Below, one piece after another: positions 34,601 to 43,688 of a stretch of 53,796 bases of DNA (positions are counted from its first letter, which is position 1; each line of letters begins with the position of its first letter). The stretch is from positions 1-53,796 of the IMG/VR virus record IMGVR_UViG_3300027969_000133. One strand, written 5' to 3'. This DNA is from a virus. The position numbers and the translations under genes are program-made. Under the pieces are notes generated by a model. The model ran no database searches. It was not told the DNA's origin and saw nothing but the letters and a program-made list of their open reading frames with translations.

Positions 34601-37600
34601 AATATTTCTAAACTGTTATTAATCACCAATATTACTGTGGTTAAAACAAGAGTTGAAATCTCACTAGGAAGATCACACGGACTGTCTGTCGGTGATATCT
34701 TTGGCGTTAGAAATATTGAGAATCTAGAAGGATTCTATAAAATTACAGAAGTACCAGATAGAAGAACTGTTGTGATTCAAATTAGTAAAGATGCTAAGGA
34801 ACCCAAGTGGCAAGCAGATGATATTATTAATTTAGAATGTTTTACTTCTGCTCGTTTTCCTACATATCAATCAGTTGACCTTGCTATCGCAGCATCATTG
34901 ACTAGTGGAGCTAAATTTTGGATAGACACTAACGAATCAAACAATTGGGAAGTTGTTGAAAAACAAAAAATATTTTCAGCAACTGAAATTTCAGAATACG
35001 GAGTAACTAGTCCTAAAGGAAACGGAACAGCAGTATTATACATTGATATATTGACACAAATAGTGTCCTCAATGCCAGAAAGTAATCGAGTAGTTTCATA
35101 TCTCGAACGATCAGACGGTCTTAAGCCTTTCCAGACATTTGAAAGACCTAATAGTATCAGTGCAGCAGCCTATAATGTATTTGGTGAAAGTTTGGCTGTT
35201 AGCCCAGACGGTAAATGGCTAGCAATTGGTAGTCCAAGAGCAACCGCAGTAAGGTCAGATTATCAAGGAATTTATAACAGCGATTTAGATTATTTTCAAG
35301 GAAACATAGTTTTACACAAAGGAAAACTATGGAGGGCTAAAGTTGACATCTATGCCCAGGACTATACCGGCGCCGATAGTACCCATGTTGGAGCAGATAG
35401 TACCTTTGCTAGAATTGATACCACCATGGAAGACTGGGAGCCGGCGCTAGTAATCACGGCTAATCAACAAGGATCAAGTACCGGATATCAGTATCAAGGT
35501 GCAGTATCTCTTTATGAGTGGAGCGGCCAAAGTTGGGTTGAAAGATATAGTTTTGTTAGTCCAAGACAAAATACCAATGAACAGTTTGGTTCTAAAATAA
35601 CAATTGGAGTTGATTCTGGAAATTATTATATGGCTATTTCTGCACCAGGTGCAGAAAATAATAAAGGCCGAGTATATCTATACAAGTATGCTCCTCTAAC
35701 TACCAATACTTCAGAAACAGTTACCTATAAAATAACAGTGGCGCCACCTCAGGGAATGGAAGCTGGTTACAAATATTACATCAATGAGCAGTATAGACCT
35801 AATCTATCACTAACAGTTGGAAACACATATATATTTGATCAAACTGATCTTAGCAATGTTTATTATCCTAACCCTGTAGATGGTACAGTAACCAACAAGC
35901 ACCCTTTAAATTTTAGTAACGACAACATCAACGGAGTGTTAGGTGGTGGCACATTGTACACTACTGGAGTAACTTATCTCATTGACAATCGTACAGTTAC
36001 CCAGGCACAGTATATTGCAGGGTTTGCTACTGCTACGACTAGAAAAGTTCAAATTACCGTAACAGAAAACACCAGCAGTATCTTGTATTATTATTCATCG
36101 GCAACATTGAATATGGGTAATTCTATAATTAGAAAATATCCTAATATTGCTAAAGAATGGCAACTAATTGAGAATCAAAACTTTAAAGGTGTTTACGATA
36201 ACTCCGGCGCTAGATTCTACGAAGCCGGCGCCATTGTATGGTATAACAATGCACTGTGGCAGTCACTAGAAGACCAAACAGGCGATGGTAGTACTATCTC
36301 TGTTAACTCAAATCAGTGGACAAGATTAGATCCTATATCAACGCAAAGTTCATTGCCCACAAATATTGCTCTTGAAGACGATAGCTCAGATCCTACAGTT
36401 GGTTCGCTGTTATCTAATCAAGTTGCTGAATTAGTCAAAGAGGGAGACAAGTTTGGAACTAGTATGACTATGAGTCGTGACGGTATGACTCTAGTAATAG
36501 GATCACCAACTAGTGATGGACAATATTTTACTAATTATAGAGGTGTTTGGAATAGTTACCAAACATATAAAATCAACGATGTAGTTAAACAATCGGGTGT
36601 CTATCGCAGATTGAGTACAGCAACTTCAATAGGTGCAGATCCAGATAACGGATCTCCGTGGACATTAGTTGCAGCAGTATCAACTGCAACATCTGGAAAA
36701 ATCTATATCTATAAAATGAATGCCTACGGCTTCTATAGTCTAATCCAGACAATCAATGCAGGTAGTTTGCCTGCGGTCAACGACTTGGCCCCAACAGAGA
36801 TAATCAATTCTGGGGATTTGTTTGGATTCTCAATAGACATTGATAACTCCGGAAATGTTATAGTAGTTTCTAGCCCGCAAGCAGATAGCAATTTACAAAA
36901 TCAAGGTAGTGTTTATATTTTCAAATACGACGATACAGAATATCGTCTAAAACAAAAACTTCAAAGCTATGAAATTTATAACAATGAGTTATTTGGTTTT
37001 AGTGTTTCTATCAGTGAACGCGGCGAGCGTGTGGTAGTTGGGGCAAAAAATACTCCTTATAAATTACCGACTAGATTTGATCTAGCTTTAGGAACACGAT
37101 TCGACGGCAATAGAACAACATTCTCCGAAGATCAAGGTTATCCTGGACAGGTTTATGTATTTGAACTTAAAGATCAAACTTATATACTTTCTGAAAAATT
37201 AGAAGCCGATATAACAAATAATGAAGGATTTGGATATTCGTTAGACAGCACAGCGTCAGTAATTTTAACAGGTTCTCCAAGCTATGCTACTTCGGGCATG
37301 ACTAGAATATTTAGAAAGGATGTTACCAAAGACAGCTTTACGGTTGTTGCAGAAGAATCGCCTATGGTGAATATCAATCTGTTAAAGAGTGTTGCTCTGT
37401 ATGATGACGAGCATTATTTAAAAATTGCAGATCTAGATATTATTGATGTAAACAAATTAAAAATTCTTGGTCGTGCAGAACAAGAAATTAAGTTTAAAAC
37501 TCTATACGATCCGGCCAGTTATACCAACGGTACTACCGAAGTTGAAGTTGACGCTGACCGAGCCTGGTTTGAAAAAAATGTTGGAGTAATTTGGTGGAAT

Positions 37601-40600
37601 ATCAGTACAGCTAAATGGGCTCATTATGAGCAAGGGGATCTTGCCTACAGAGCCGGCAACTGGAATCAACTGGCCCCGGGCGCCAGCATTGACATCTGCG
37701 AGTGGGTTGAAAGTTCAATGAGTCCAACTGACTGGGCCAAAATGGCAGACACCGCAGACGGATTGTCTGCAGGAATTTCTGGACAACCTTTATACAATAA
37801 TACAGCATATTCTATTAAGCGATTTACAAATCCTAATACAGGATTATCATACGGAACAAAGTATTATTTCTGGGTTAAAGGCAAAACAATTACACCAACA
37901 GGTGTACCGGGTAGAAACATTTCTGCAGCCAGCGTTGCAACTTTAATTGAAAATCCTGCCAGCGATGGTACCCCAATACTTGCTATCATTGACACTGACA
38001 AGTTTTTAACCTACAATTTAAGTTCGGTTATTACAGGCGACTCTGCCTTAATAAACATCGAATACTACAATTCAGAACGAAGACCTAATGCAACACATAC
38101 AGAATACCAGTTACTAACAGAAGGTGTTGCAGATAGTCTGCCAAGTAATCCGCTTGAACAAAAATGGATAGACAGCCTAGTTGGATTTAATCAGGCAGGC
38201 AATCCTGTACCTGATCCTACACTATTACCTAAACAGCGTTACGGTCTAGCATTTAGACCTATACAAACAATGTTTGTTGATCGCGGGACAGCATTAAAAA
38301 TTGCAATCGATAGAAGCAACGACATACTTTTAACAAGACCGTTTGCTGATCTAATTGATTTTGAAAATTTAAATCGTATCGAAGCAATACCTAATTCAAC
38401 ACTAAACCTTTACGACTTAACAGTAGACTCATTTGTTGAATTATCAGAAGTTGGTATTATTAGAATTAGTCCAGCAGTATTAAGTGCAAATATTGTTGAC
38501 GGTGAAATAGACACTATTGACATTATTGATGCAGGCTTTGGATATCGTACAACACCTCCTGTTAAAATAGTTGGTGACGGACTCGGCGCCAAAGCCACTG
38601 TTACTCTTGACCTTCAAGGCAGAATTACCTCTGTTACTGTTGTACAGAAAGGTAGAAAATATACTACTGCTGATGTATCGGTAAGAAACTTCTCAGTATT
38701 AGTTAAAAACGATACAACCTATAACAACTACTGGTCTATCTATTTCTGGGACAGTGTTAGAGAAGGTTTCTTTAAGAGTACAGTACAATCATACGACACT
38801 ACAAAATATTGGAGTTACATTGACTGGTACGCTACCGGGTACAGTTCAGTAACTCGTATTGTAAAAGAAATATTGGATCTATACCTTGAACCTACTATTA
38901 AAATAAAAGTAGGCGATGTTATCAAGATCAAAGAATACGCAAACGGCGGCTGGGCCTTGCTTGAAAGAGTTATAGACGGCAGCGGAAATATTCTTGGCAA
39001 CTATATTTTAGTTGGTCGCAAAAACGGCACAATTAAAATTAATGAGTCAATATACAATGTCAAAGTATATGATTATCAAACTTCGTATGACGAAGTCACT
39101 TATGACAATCAACCAACGCAAGAATTAAGATTTATATTTGCTGCACTAAAGGAAAATATCTTTATTGATGATCTAAGAGCAGAGTGGAATAAATTGTTCT
39201 TTGCCAGCATTCGTTATATATTCTCGGAGCAGTTATATGTTGATTGGGCTTTTAAAACCAGTTTCTTAAATGCAATACATAACATTGGCGACTTAGAACA
39301 AAAAACAAATTACAAGAACGACAACCTTGCAAGTTTCCAAAGTTATCTAGAAGAAGTAAAACCATTTAGAACAACAATTAGGGAATACACCAGCAGGTAC
39401 ACTGATATAGATCGTCAGGGTGCAGCAATAACAGACTTTGATGTGCCACCAGCATATGATGTTAGAGAAGGGCAAATACTGCCAGTATTAGAAAATTCTA
39501 GTGTTATTGATACCTATCCTTACAAGTGGTGGAAAGACAATCACACTTATTCTATCACTGATATTGTTGTTTCTGATGCAGGAGCAGATTACAAAGATGC
39601 TCCTAAAGTTGTTATTACAGGAGATGGGTCTGGAGCAACAGCACAGGCATATATTGCCAACGGCTCTGTATCCGGAATTAAAATATTAACACCTGGTACC
39701 GGATACACTACTGCTTCGGTGAGTATTGTTGGAGGCAACGGAACATCTGCCAGCATTGCAAAAGCTGTGGCGATCATTAGTGATAGCAAAACAAGAACTT
39801 TTGATCTAACAGTTAAGTTTGATAGAATTACTAAAGAAGGCACTTACCAAGAGTACTCATACAGTCAAGAGTTTGTTGCTAATGGATTTACATCAATATT
39901 TGAATTAAGTTATCCTCCAGTACGAGATAAGACAAAAATTGCAGTAACCATCAATGACGAAATTATATTAGATAGTGCATATGTAATTACATTTTATAAA
40001 TCTAGCACAGACGAATATAGTTTGTTAAGAGGTAAATTAAAACTATTATCTTTGCCAACTTCCGGTGATGTTATAATAATTGTCTACGAAAAAGCCGATG
40101 AAATATTAGAAGCAGTTGATAGAATTAACAAATACTACAGCCCAACTAAAGGCATGATTGGTAAAGAGATCAACCAACTAATGACAGGTATTGACTTTGG
40201 TGGAGTGCAAATCCAAGGAACTACATTTGATGTTTCGGGTGGTTGGGATGCCCTTCCGTGGTTTACTGACACCTGGGATTCTGTAGAAGCTAACTCAGAC
40301 TTCTATTATGTAGTCGATACTCAACCGTATACATTAACTGGTGTCGACAGTCGATCAATTACTTGGAAAGCAGGTTCTGTAGTTCAATACGGAAACAAGC
40401 AATATCGTGCAGTAGTTGACAATGCTGATAAACCTCCAGTTGAGTTTCCGGCCGTTTGGGAAGAATTAACAATTCTATTACCGTTTACTCCTACAATAGG
40501 GCAACAGTTATCTGTTTATCTAAAGCGTACCGGATTGGGATCTCCTAGAAGTATTGATACATTAGATTCCGCAGGAGCCCCAGTGGTGGTCTACGATCAA

Positions 40601-43012
40601 GGTATAGAAGAATCTCGTACCATCCGCATAGACGATCCAAATTTTGGAGGTGCTGGAGTTACAAACTTATCAGCTGTTATGCCTACTGTTATAGGCGACG
40701 GCTCTACAAACAGCGTTGATGTTCAGCGGTATGTTCAGATAGAAAATGGAGATACACTGATATTCCGCCCAATGGATAGTGACGGTACAGTTAATATCAC
40801 TGACATTAATATTATTGATACAAATTTAACTGGCGGTTCGTTGAGTGCAGTCAGCGGAGCATATATTACAGCCACAGGCACAGCATCAGAAGACATTGTA
40901 GTCGATGGCAGCAAATTTATCAGTCCAGATCAAATACCTGCACCAGAAGAAAATATTCCGGGACAGGTCATAGACAGTGTTTCTATCAAAGTATTCCATA
41001 CAGTTCAAACTGGTGCAACACCGTTACAGTCTCGTATATTAAAGAGTAATGGAAGAGACAAGCGTTTTGCTATCGGACTAACTGTGCTTGATAGTGCATC
41101 TGTGATGGTATATGTTGATAAAGTAAAATGCGAAATTAATTCAGCAGACAGCAGCATAGAATATATCATAGATTATAACACCAACGAAGTGGTGTTTACT
41201 AATGCTCCAATACACAATTCAGTGATTGAAATTATTTCTATCGGTGTTGGCGGCGCAGCTCTACTTGACTATCAAGAATTTGAAGCCGACGGCGATACAC
41301 TATTTTTCTTAACTAGAGCAAATTTTGCTGATACAGCATCGGTGGTTGTTACGGTTGATGGCGTCGATGTTGACGCACTTCCTATCAATAGTTCTGAAGT
41401 ATTGGATATCACAAACAAAACACTAATACAGTTTGCCAACAAACCAGAGCGCCGACAGATTGTAAAAATTGTTTGTCTAGGAGCCATTTTGGATGTTGAC
41501 TCGTCAGCCAACTCGTTAGTACGAGTTAATCAACAAACTCTAGTATTTGACGGAAGCACATTGAGTTACGATTTAGATCAATTTGTAAATCTAGAAAGAG
41601 CTAGTGCATCTGGTGCCGTCCTAGTTGAAATTAATGGTATCCAATTAAAAGGTGTTGATACTGAATTTGCGGTATATGACGGAACTAATAATGTTATTTT
41701 AATAGGGCAAGATCCTATTGAAGCTCCTAACACTGCTACACAAACCAATATTCAGGTTTATGTCAACAATGAATTAAAAAGAAATATTCTTGATTATGTC
41801 TATAACGGAAATGAAAATACAATAACAGTCGACACCGAAGTACTGGCAATCAACGATGAGATCAAAGTCATTGTTGATATTAGAAGTCAATATACCTTTA
41901 CAGGAAATAACATTGTTTTTAACGGAACTAGTTTTGTGGAAAACGATAGTACAACTACACTTCAAGAAGGGGATCAGATTACAGTTACTTGGTTTAGTGA
42001 ATATCCAAGTATGAATATCATATCCGATCAATATACTGGAGGAAAAGTTCAGTATCAATTGGCAAGAGAACCAGTTAGTGCCAGTTATATCTGGATCTAT
42101 AAAAATGGTCATCGTCTAACACAAGATCAAGACTATGAGGTATCCATTCCTAGAAATGTTGTCTACTTAAAAACCACATCAGTAATCAATGACGAAATTA
42201 AAATTGTACAGTTTGGCAACTATCTAAGGCGTGCTCCGTTAGCATATGAGGTGTTTAAAGACATGTTAAACATCTATCATTTCAAACGATTCAGCATTGA
42301 TAAAGCTGTAACACTATCTCAAGATTTAAATTATTACGATCAAGTAATGTATGTTACAGACACTGCTGATTTATTTGATCCAATTAAATCTAGAAATATT
42401 CCCGGAACTGTTTATATCAACGGTGAGCGTATTGACTACTTTGAGAAAACTGCTACTACATTATCTCAGCTGAGAAGAGGCACTAACGGCACATCAATTA
42501 AAGAAACTCATGCTATAGGCAGCAATGTAGTTGATGTTGGTAGAGTTGAAAGTCTTCCGTACAACGAAAGCCAAGAAAGGCTAGACTTTGTCAGCGACGG
42601 AAGTAGCTTATTAGTTGGTCCGTTAAACTATGTTCCAGAAGCAGCAACCAGAGCTGATTGGACAAGAACGACCATTCCTGTAGGTTACGAACCTTGCGAT
42701 CAAATTGAAGTATTTGCCGCAGGTCGACGCTTAAGAAAAGACCCCATAACAGTCTACGATCAAGCAATTAATATTACCAGTCCACAAGCTGATAAAGTGT
42801 TAGAAGCTGAATTCAGTGTAGACGGTGTAAACGATTATATTCGATTAACATCTACGGTACCTGCAGGAACACGCATCACTGTTATTAGAAGAATTGGTAA
42901 AACTTGGTATGATAGAGGAGAAACAACTGCTTCGTCAGGTATTACTCTGTTGAAAAACACAAGTTCTATTGCTGAATTTCTAAAACAAAAGAGCACCGAA
43001 CTGCCTGAATAA
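28655..43012 (+). CDS. Giant baseplate wedge protein (gp7 position), 4785 residues
   Basis: Directly follows gene 6, where T4 has gp7 (1032 residues). The N-terminus (FPASGLPIRRTVDLLPQVFK; FREYYWVPNGPP) resembles large baseplate proteins of marine T4-like phages. Modules visible: (1) short Y-x-x-G-D-I-V...W-R-A...W-x-x-L units like family 5/12 carbohydrate-binding modules near residues 224-265, 1459-1502, 1716-1761, 2206-2265, 2512-2560, 2628-2672 and 3899-3939; (2) six FG-GAP-like blades between about 2176 and 2890 (for example LFGFSIDIDNSGNVIVVSSP), forming a beta-propeller; (3) two D-A-G-x-x-Y...G-D-G-x-G-A repeats near 3284-3345 and 3635-3700; (4) a string of beta modules with N-G-x-x-L...D-Y from about 3960 to 4600. 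The frame is unbroken over 14.4 kb. Likely forms the outer baseplate and may contact the host surface; role beyond position is inference. Confidence 0.8.
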   Translation: MANEIFPASGLPIRRTVDLLPQVFKTETNSKFMAGVIDPLVQPGVLQKTVGYVGRRYGKTYKGSDIYLDSDNTLRSRYQLEPGVVLSDDRGNIENFYDYIDFKNQLRFFNNLNERDDLITSQDHYSWNPPIEWDKFVNFREYYWVPNGPPSVKVLGQGDAITSTYRVRQGTTSTWIFYPDGSTNNPTLTLYRGQTYNFAVNSPREGFYIRTAFDTGSLKYNPFLPYIPNQLAVYDGKLWRALTYVTASIDGTIVEGPEWEIVDENVQTSKFDYFNGVTNNGAVNGTVTFEVPFDAPDILYYQSAINPDRFGRFLIQDIEENTSINIDKEIIGKQNYTSSNGVEFTNGLIVRFGGKVTPTKYVKDNWLVEKVGREITLIKFSDLTVPIITSQIPEVIFDNTGFDTDPFDDATSYPGEKDYIIVCRASIDANPWSRYNRWFHKSTLEQAHKLNGTDFEAGDSFRAKRPIIEFRPNLQLFNHGSIAKTPVDFIDTFTTDIFSTIEGSQGYSVDGEFLYQGARVLFVADTDQLANNKIYQVNFITHNNVRQITLRATVDSDPILGEGVLVKSGNNNKGLMYHFTGVNWVPSQEKTKANQLPLFDLFDNNGISFSETATYPSSTFAGSPIVSYKVGNSIADSELGFSLDYLNIDNVGDISFTYNLDRDSFSYSVNQETITKNLNTGFYRFNPLDEFANGWTKSDSDYQQPILDSVVVTEATNKITLATVDWIAFSSLPSTVIFYLNGQRHFDSYTRENGIFTFANTFAVNDVVSIKMYIDIDPDQGYYQIPHGLEKNPLNDNLTDFTLGQAIDHLSSAMEIETQFLGVYPGTSNLRNIDGYQNRCMRFLKHSGIAPMAVSLLCDKNINIVKSIQHSLRAYSNFKNEFLKRIAEISPLDNIVDFVDEVMSAMTVTKDSSDPFADSDMIGNGAHADIVYLVEDEGIKVFALSQTFNLTELSRRAVYVYRNGEQLIHGTDYVFDGTFGFVRLSLTLTEGDQIVIREYTSTAFNYIPSTPTKLGLYKKYLPRIYLDDTFVTPRLVIQGHDGSITAAYDDYRDDAILELELRIYNNIKQEYNENIFNIDTVFGGYYGNALYTKPELDAIVIQDFLRWVSNTDIDYTNNDQYFDTQNSFTYTYSNMTDPTKLQSLPGYWRGVYQWFYDTDRPHICPWEMLGFSEKPTWWESEYGPAPYTRGNLILWEDIRDGVIRQGTRAGTHSRYARSSILDHIPTDGDGRLLSPLDSGIANDFTLINNQGDYRPGDVSPVEAAWRSSSEWPFSVMVALCLLKPFEFITDSFDRSRMSVNQLGQTVFADSGVFSKISNLLVPVVGGTQLSGLVTFVSSYVRSKNLDPQVLLTRLNNLDVKISTRMSGFVDQTEQKYLLDSKNPSATSSSIYVPNENYDVIFNVGVPMIGIAYSGVLIEKLAEGWKIKGYDNQQPYFNYFKPIASSSDPLTSVGGTSASFLDWAADKVYSNGDIVRTQNIFYRALKSHTSTGVFDKTLWKTLPKLPVVGGVEAYFRKTFSQLKPTQLYYGTVITTIQGVVDFLLGYQAYLKTQGFSFDRYDAENQVAYNWGTSCKEFLFWTKHNWAVGSLLTLSPSAGQVDMEIPLGVADSLFDSFYDYQIFKSDGAPLLPIFLNVNRDFQSVKVSTVNTNEGIYFIKVYFVLKEHITVFDDRTVFNDVIYDKTTGYRQERIKSRGFRTVDWDGDYTSPGFLFDNVNIQVWSPYTDYRLGDIVSYKSYNWVSKRNQQGAELFDTTIWEKLDTTPTKGLVANFDYRINQFEDYYDVDADGLGSSQRDLSRHVIGYQTREYLQNMAEDAVSQFKLYQGFIREKGTANAITKVFDKLSRTNTGSIELNEEWAFRVGRLGGTEQFNETEFRILKNDFKINPQPVIIAPTDASTDVLDLYMRVPEKNFTIAPIPFTANINPVKKYKLTPRTAGYVNSFDVDFAVKNYDDILTLNISEFEENSHVWITFYNTSWTVLRYNISKLLLITNITVVKTRVEISLGRSHGLSVGDIFGVRNIENLEGFYKITEVPDRRTVVIQISKDAKEPKWQADDIINLECFTSARFPTYQSVDLAIAASLTSGAKFWIDTNESNNWEVVEKQKIFSATEISEYGVTSPKGNGTAVLYIDILTQIVSSMPESNRVVSYLERSDGLKPFQTFERPNSISAAAYNVFGESLAVSPDGKWLAIGSPRATAVRSDYQGIYNSDLDYFQGNIVLHKGKLWRAKVDIYAQDYTGADSTHVGADSTFARIDTTMEDWEPALVITANQQGSSTGYQYQGAVSLYEWSGQSWVERYSFVSPRQNTNEQFGSKITIGVDSGNYYMAISAPGAENNKGRVYLYKYAPLTTNTSETVTYKITVAPPQGMEAGYKYYINEQYRPNLSLTVGNTYIFDQTDLSNVYYPNPVDGTVTNKHPLNFSNDNINGVLGGGTLYTTGVTYLIDNRTVTQAQYIAGFATATTRKVQITVTENTSSILYYYSSATLNMGNSIIRKYPNIAKEWQLIENQNFKGVYDNSGARFYEAGAIVWYNNALWQSLEDQTGDGSTISVNSNQWTRLDPISTQSSLPTNIALEDDSSDPTVGSLLSNQVAELVKEGDKFGTSMTMSRDGMTLVIGSPTSDGQYFTNYRGVWNSYQTYKINDVVKQSGVYRRLSTATSIGADPDNGSPWTLVAAVSTATSGKIYIYKMNAYGFYSLIQTINAGSLPAVNDLAPTEIINSGDLFGFSIDIDNSGNVIVVSSPQADSNLQNQGSVYIFKYDDTEYRLKQKLQSYEIYNNELFGFSVSISERGERVVVGAKNTPYKLPTRFDLALGTRFDGNRTTFSEDQGYPGQVYVFELKDQTYILSEKLEADITNNEGFGYSLDSTASVILTGSPSYATSGMTRIFRKDVTKDSFTVVAEESPMVNINLLKSVALYDDEHYLKIADLDIIDVNKLKILGRAEQEIKFKTLYDPASYTNGTTEVEVDADRAWFEKNVGVIWWNISTAKWAHYEQGDLAYRAGNWNQLAPGASIDICEWVESSMSPTDWAKMADTADGLSAGISGQPLYNNTAYSIKRFTNPNTGLSYGTKYYFWVKGKTITPTGVPGRNISAASVATLIENPASDGTPILAIIDTDKFLTYNLSSVITGDSALINIEYYNSERRPNATHTEYQLLTEGVADSLPSNPLEQKWIDSLVGFNQAGNPVPDPTLLPKQRYGLAFRPIQTMFVDRGTALKIAIDRSNDILLTRPFADLIDFENLNRIEAIPNSTLNLYDLTVDSFVELSEVGIIRISPAVLSANIVDGEIDTIDIIDAGFGYRTTPPVKIVGDGLGAKATVTLDLQGRITSVTVVQKGRKYTTADVSVRNFSVLVKNDTTYNNYWSIYFWDSVREGFFKSTVQSYDTTKYWSYIDWYATGYSSVTRIVKEILDLYLEPTIKIKVGDVIKIKEYANGGWALLERVIDGSGNILGNYILVGRKNGTIKINESIYNVKVYDYQTSYDEVTYDNQPTQELRFIFAALKENIFIDDLRAEWNKLFFASIRYIFSEQLYVDWAFKTSFLNAIHNIGDLEQKTNYKNDNLASFQSYLEEVKPFRTTIREYTSRYTDIDRQGAAITDFDVPPAYDVREGQILPVLENSSVIDTYPYKWWKDNHTYSITDIVVSDAGADYKDAPKVVITGDGSGATAQAYIANGSVSGIKILTPGTGYTTASVSIVGGNGTSASIAKAVAIISDSKTRTFDLTVKFDRITKEGTYQEYSYSQEFVANGFTSIFELSYPPVRDKTKIAVTINDEIILDSAYVITFYKSSTDEYSLLRGKLKLLSLPTSGDVIIIVYEKADEILEAVDRINKYYSPTKGMIGKEINQLMTGIDFGGVQIQGTTFDVSGGWDALPWFTDTWDSVEANSDFYYVVDTQPYTLTGVDSRSITWKAGSVVQYGNKQYRAVVDNADKPPVEFPAVWEELTILLPFTPTIGQQLSVYLKRTGLGSPRSIDTLDSAGAPVVVYDQGIEESRTIRIDDPNFGGAGVTNLSAVMPTVIGDGSTNSVDVQRYVQIENGDTLIFRPMDSDGTVNITDINIIDTNLTGGSLSAVSGAYITATGTASEDIVVDGSKFISPDQIPAPEENIPGQVIDSVSIKVFHTVQTGATPLQSRILKSNGRDKRFAIGLTVLDSASVMVYVDKVKCEINSADSSIEYIIDYNTNEVVFTNAPIHNSVIEIISIGVGGAALLDYQEFEADGDTLFFLTRANFADTASVVVTVDGVDVDALPINSSEVLDITNKTLIQFANKPERRQIVKIVCLGAILDVDSSANSLVRVNQQTLVFDGSTLSYDLDQFVNLERASASGAVLVEINGIQLKGVDTEFAVYDGTNNVILIGQDPIEAPNTATQTNIQVYVNNELKRNILDYVYNGNENTITVDTEVLAINDEIKVIVDIRSQYTFTGNNIVFNGTSFVENDSTTTLQEGDQITVTWFSEYPSMNIISDQYTGGKVQYQLAREPVSASYIWIYKNGHRLTQDQDYEVSIPRNVVYLKTTSVINDEIKIVQFGNYLRRAPLAYEVFKDMLNIYHFKRFSIDKAVTLSQDLNYYDQVMYVTDTADLFDPIKSRNIPGTVYINGERIDYFEKTATTLSQLRRGTNGTSIKETHAIGSNVVDVGRVESLPYNESQERLDFVSDGSSLLVGPLNYVPEAATRADWTRTTIPVGYEPCDQIEVFAAGRRLRKDPITVYDQAINITSPQADKVLEAEFSVDGVNDYIRLTSTVPAGTRITVIRRIGKTWYDRGETTASSGITLLKNTSSIAEFLKQKSTELPE

Positions 43013-43015
43013 ATA
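43008..43015 (+). promoter_or_regulatory. Late promoter AATAAATA at the start of the fibre genes
   Basis: AATAAATA overlaps the stop codon of the giant gene and ends 4 bases before the next ATG. A transcript starting here would be leaderless for that ATG, or would use the in-frame ATG at 43050. It could give the fibre genes expression independent of the 14 kb gene upstream. Confidence 0.5.
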
Positions 43016-43019
43016 TACT

Positions 43020-43685
43020 ATGGAACAGAAAAACACAAGTGAATTAACTATGAAAAACGAAAAACCAAAGGAAAATTCTCAACCTAACGAGACTGCGGGA
43101 TGGCATTTTGAAGGCCATATCAAGATTTTTGACCCTGAAACCGGCGAAGTATTTCAAGACAAGCGTAATGCTATTCACTATGAAAATATGAGTGTTGCTA
43201 TGGTTAACAGTCTAAGCAATCAAGGGCAGGGGTGGATTTACCAAATGGCCTTCGGCAGCGGCGGAACTACTGTCGATCCTACCGGCCTAATTACCTATCT
43301 AACGCCTAATACTGTTGGAGTAAACACTGGTTTGTATAATCAAACCTACGCTAAAATTGTTGATCAAAATTCTATTGAGAATGTGGACCCAACAAGAAAC
43401 AAAATGGAAATTCGACATATCAGCGGAGCAACTTACAGCGATATTGTTATTAGCTGCTTATTAGATTACGGCGAGCCAGTTGGTCAGCAGGCCTTTGATA
43501 ACAGTGTTGACATGAACAGTAGCTATGTTTTTGATGAGCTAGGTCTTAAAAGCTACAATCCAAATGGAGAAGGTAAATTGCTTACTCATGTAGTATTCCA
43601 TCCTGTACAAAAGTCGTTAAACAGACTGCTTCAAGTGGATTATACAATCCGTGTACAGAGCTTAACTGGTTTCACAGAGGTATAA
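43020..43685 (+). CDS. Conserved virion structural protein, 221 residues
   Basis: A family seen in marine T4-like phages without a firm function (recalled). Key stretches are IYQMAFGSGGTTVDPTGLIT, SGATYSDIVISCLLDYGEPV, YVFDELGLKSYN, and LLTHVVFHPVQKSLNR. The fold looks all-beta. The charged N-terminal 27 residues could be non-native: the late promoter lies against the first ATG, so translation may begin at the ATG at 43050 (M11). It stands between the giant baseplate protein and the fibres, which suggests a fibre-attachment or wedge component such as a functional counterpart of T4 gp8 or gp9; this is inference from position only. Confidence 0.7.
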   Translation: MEQKNTSELTMKNEKPKENSQPNETAGWHFEGHIKIFDPETGEVFQDKRNAIHYENMSVAMVNSLSNQGQGWIYQMAFGSGGTTVDPTGLITYLTPNTVGVNTGLYNQTYAKIVDQNSIENVDPTRNKMEIRHISGATYSDIVISCLLDYGEPVGQQAFDNSVDMNSSYVFDELGLKSYNPNGEGKLLTHVVFHPVQKSLNRLLQVDYTIRVQSLTGFTEV

Positions 43686-43688
43686 TAA

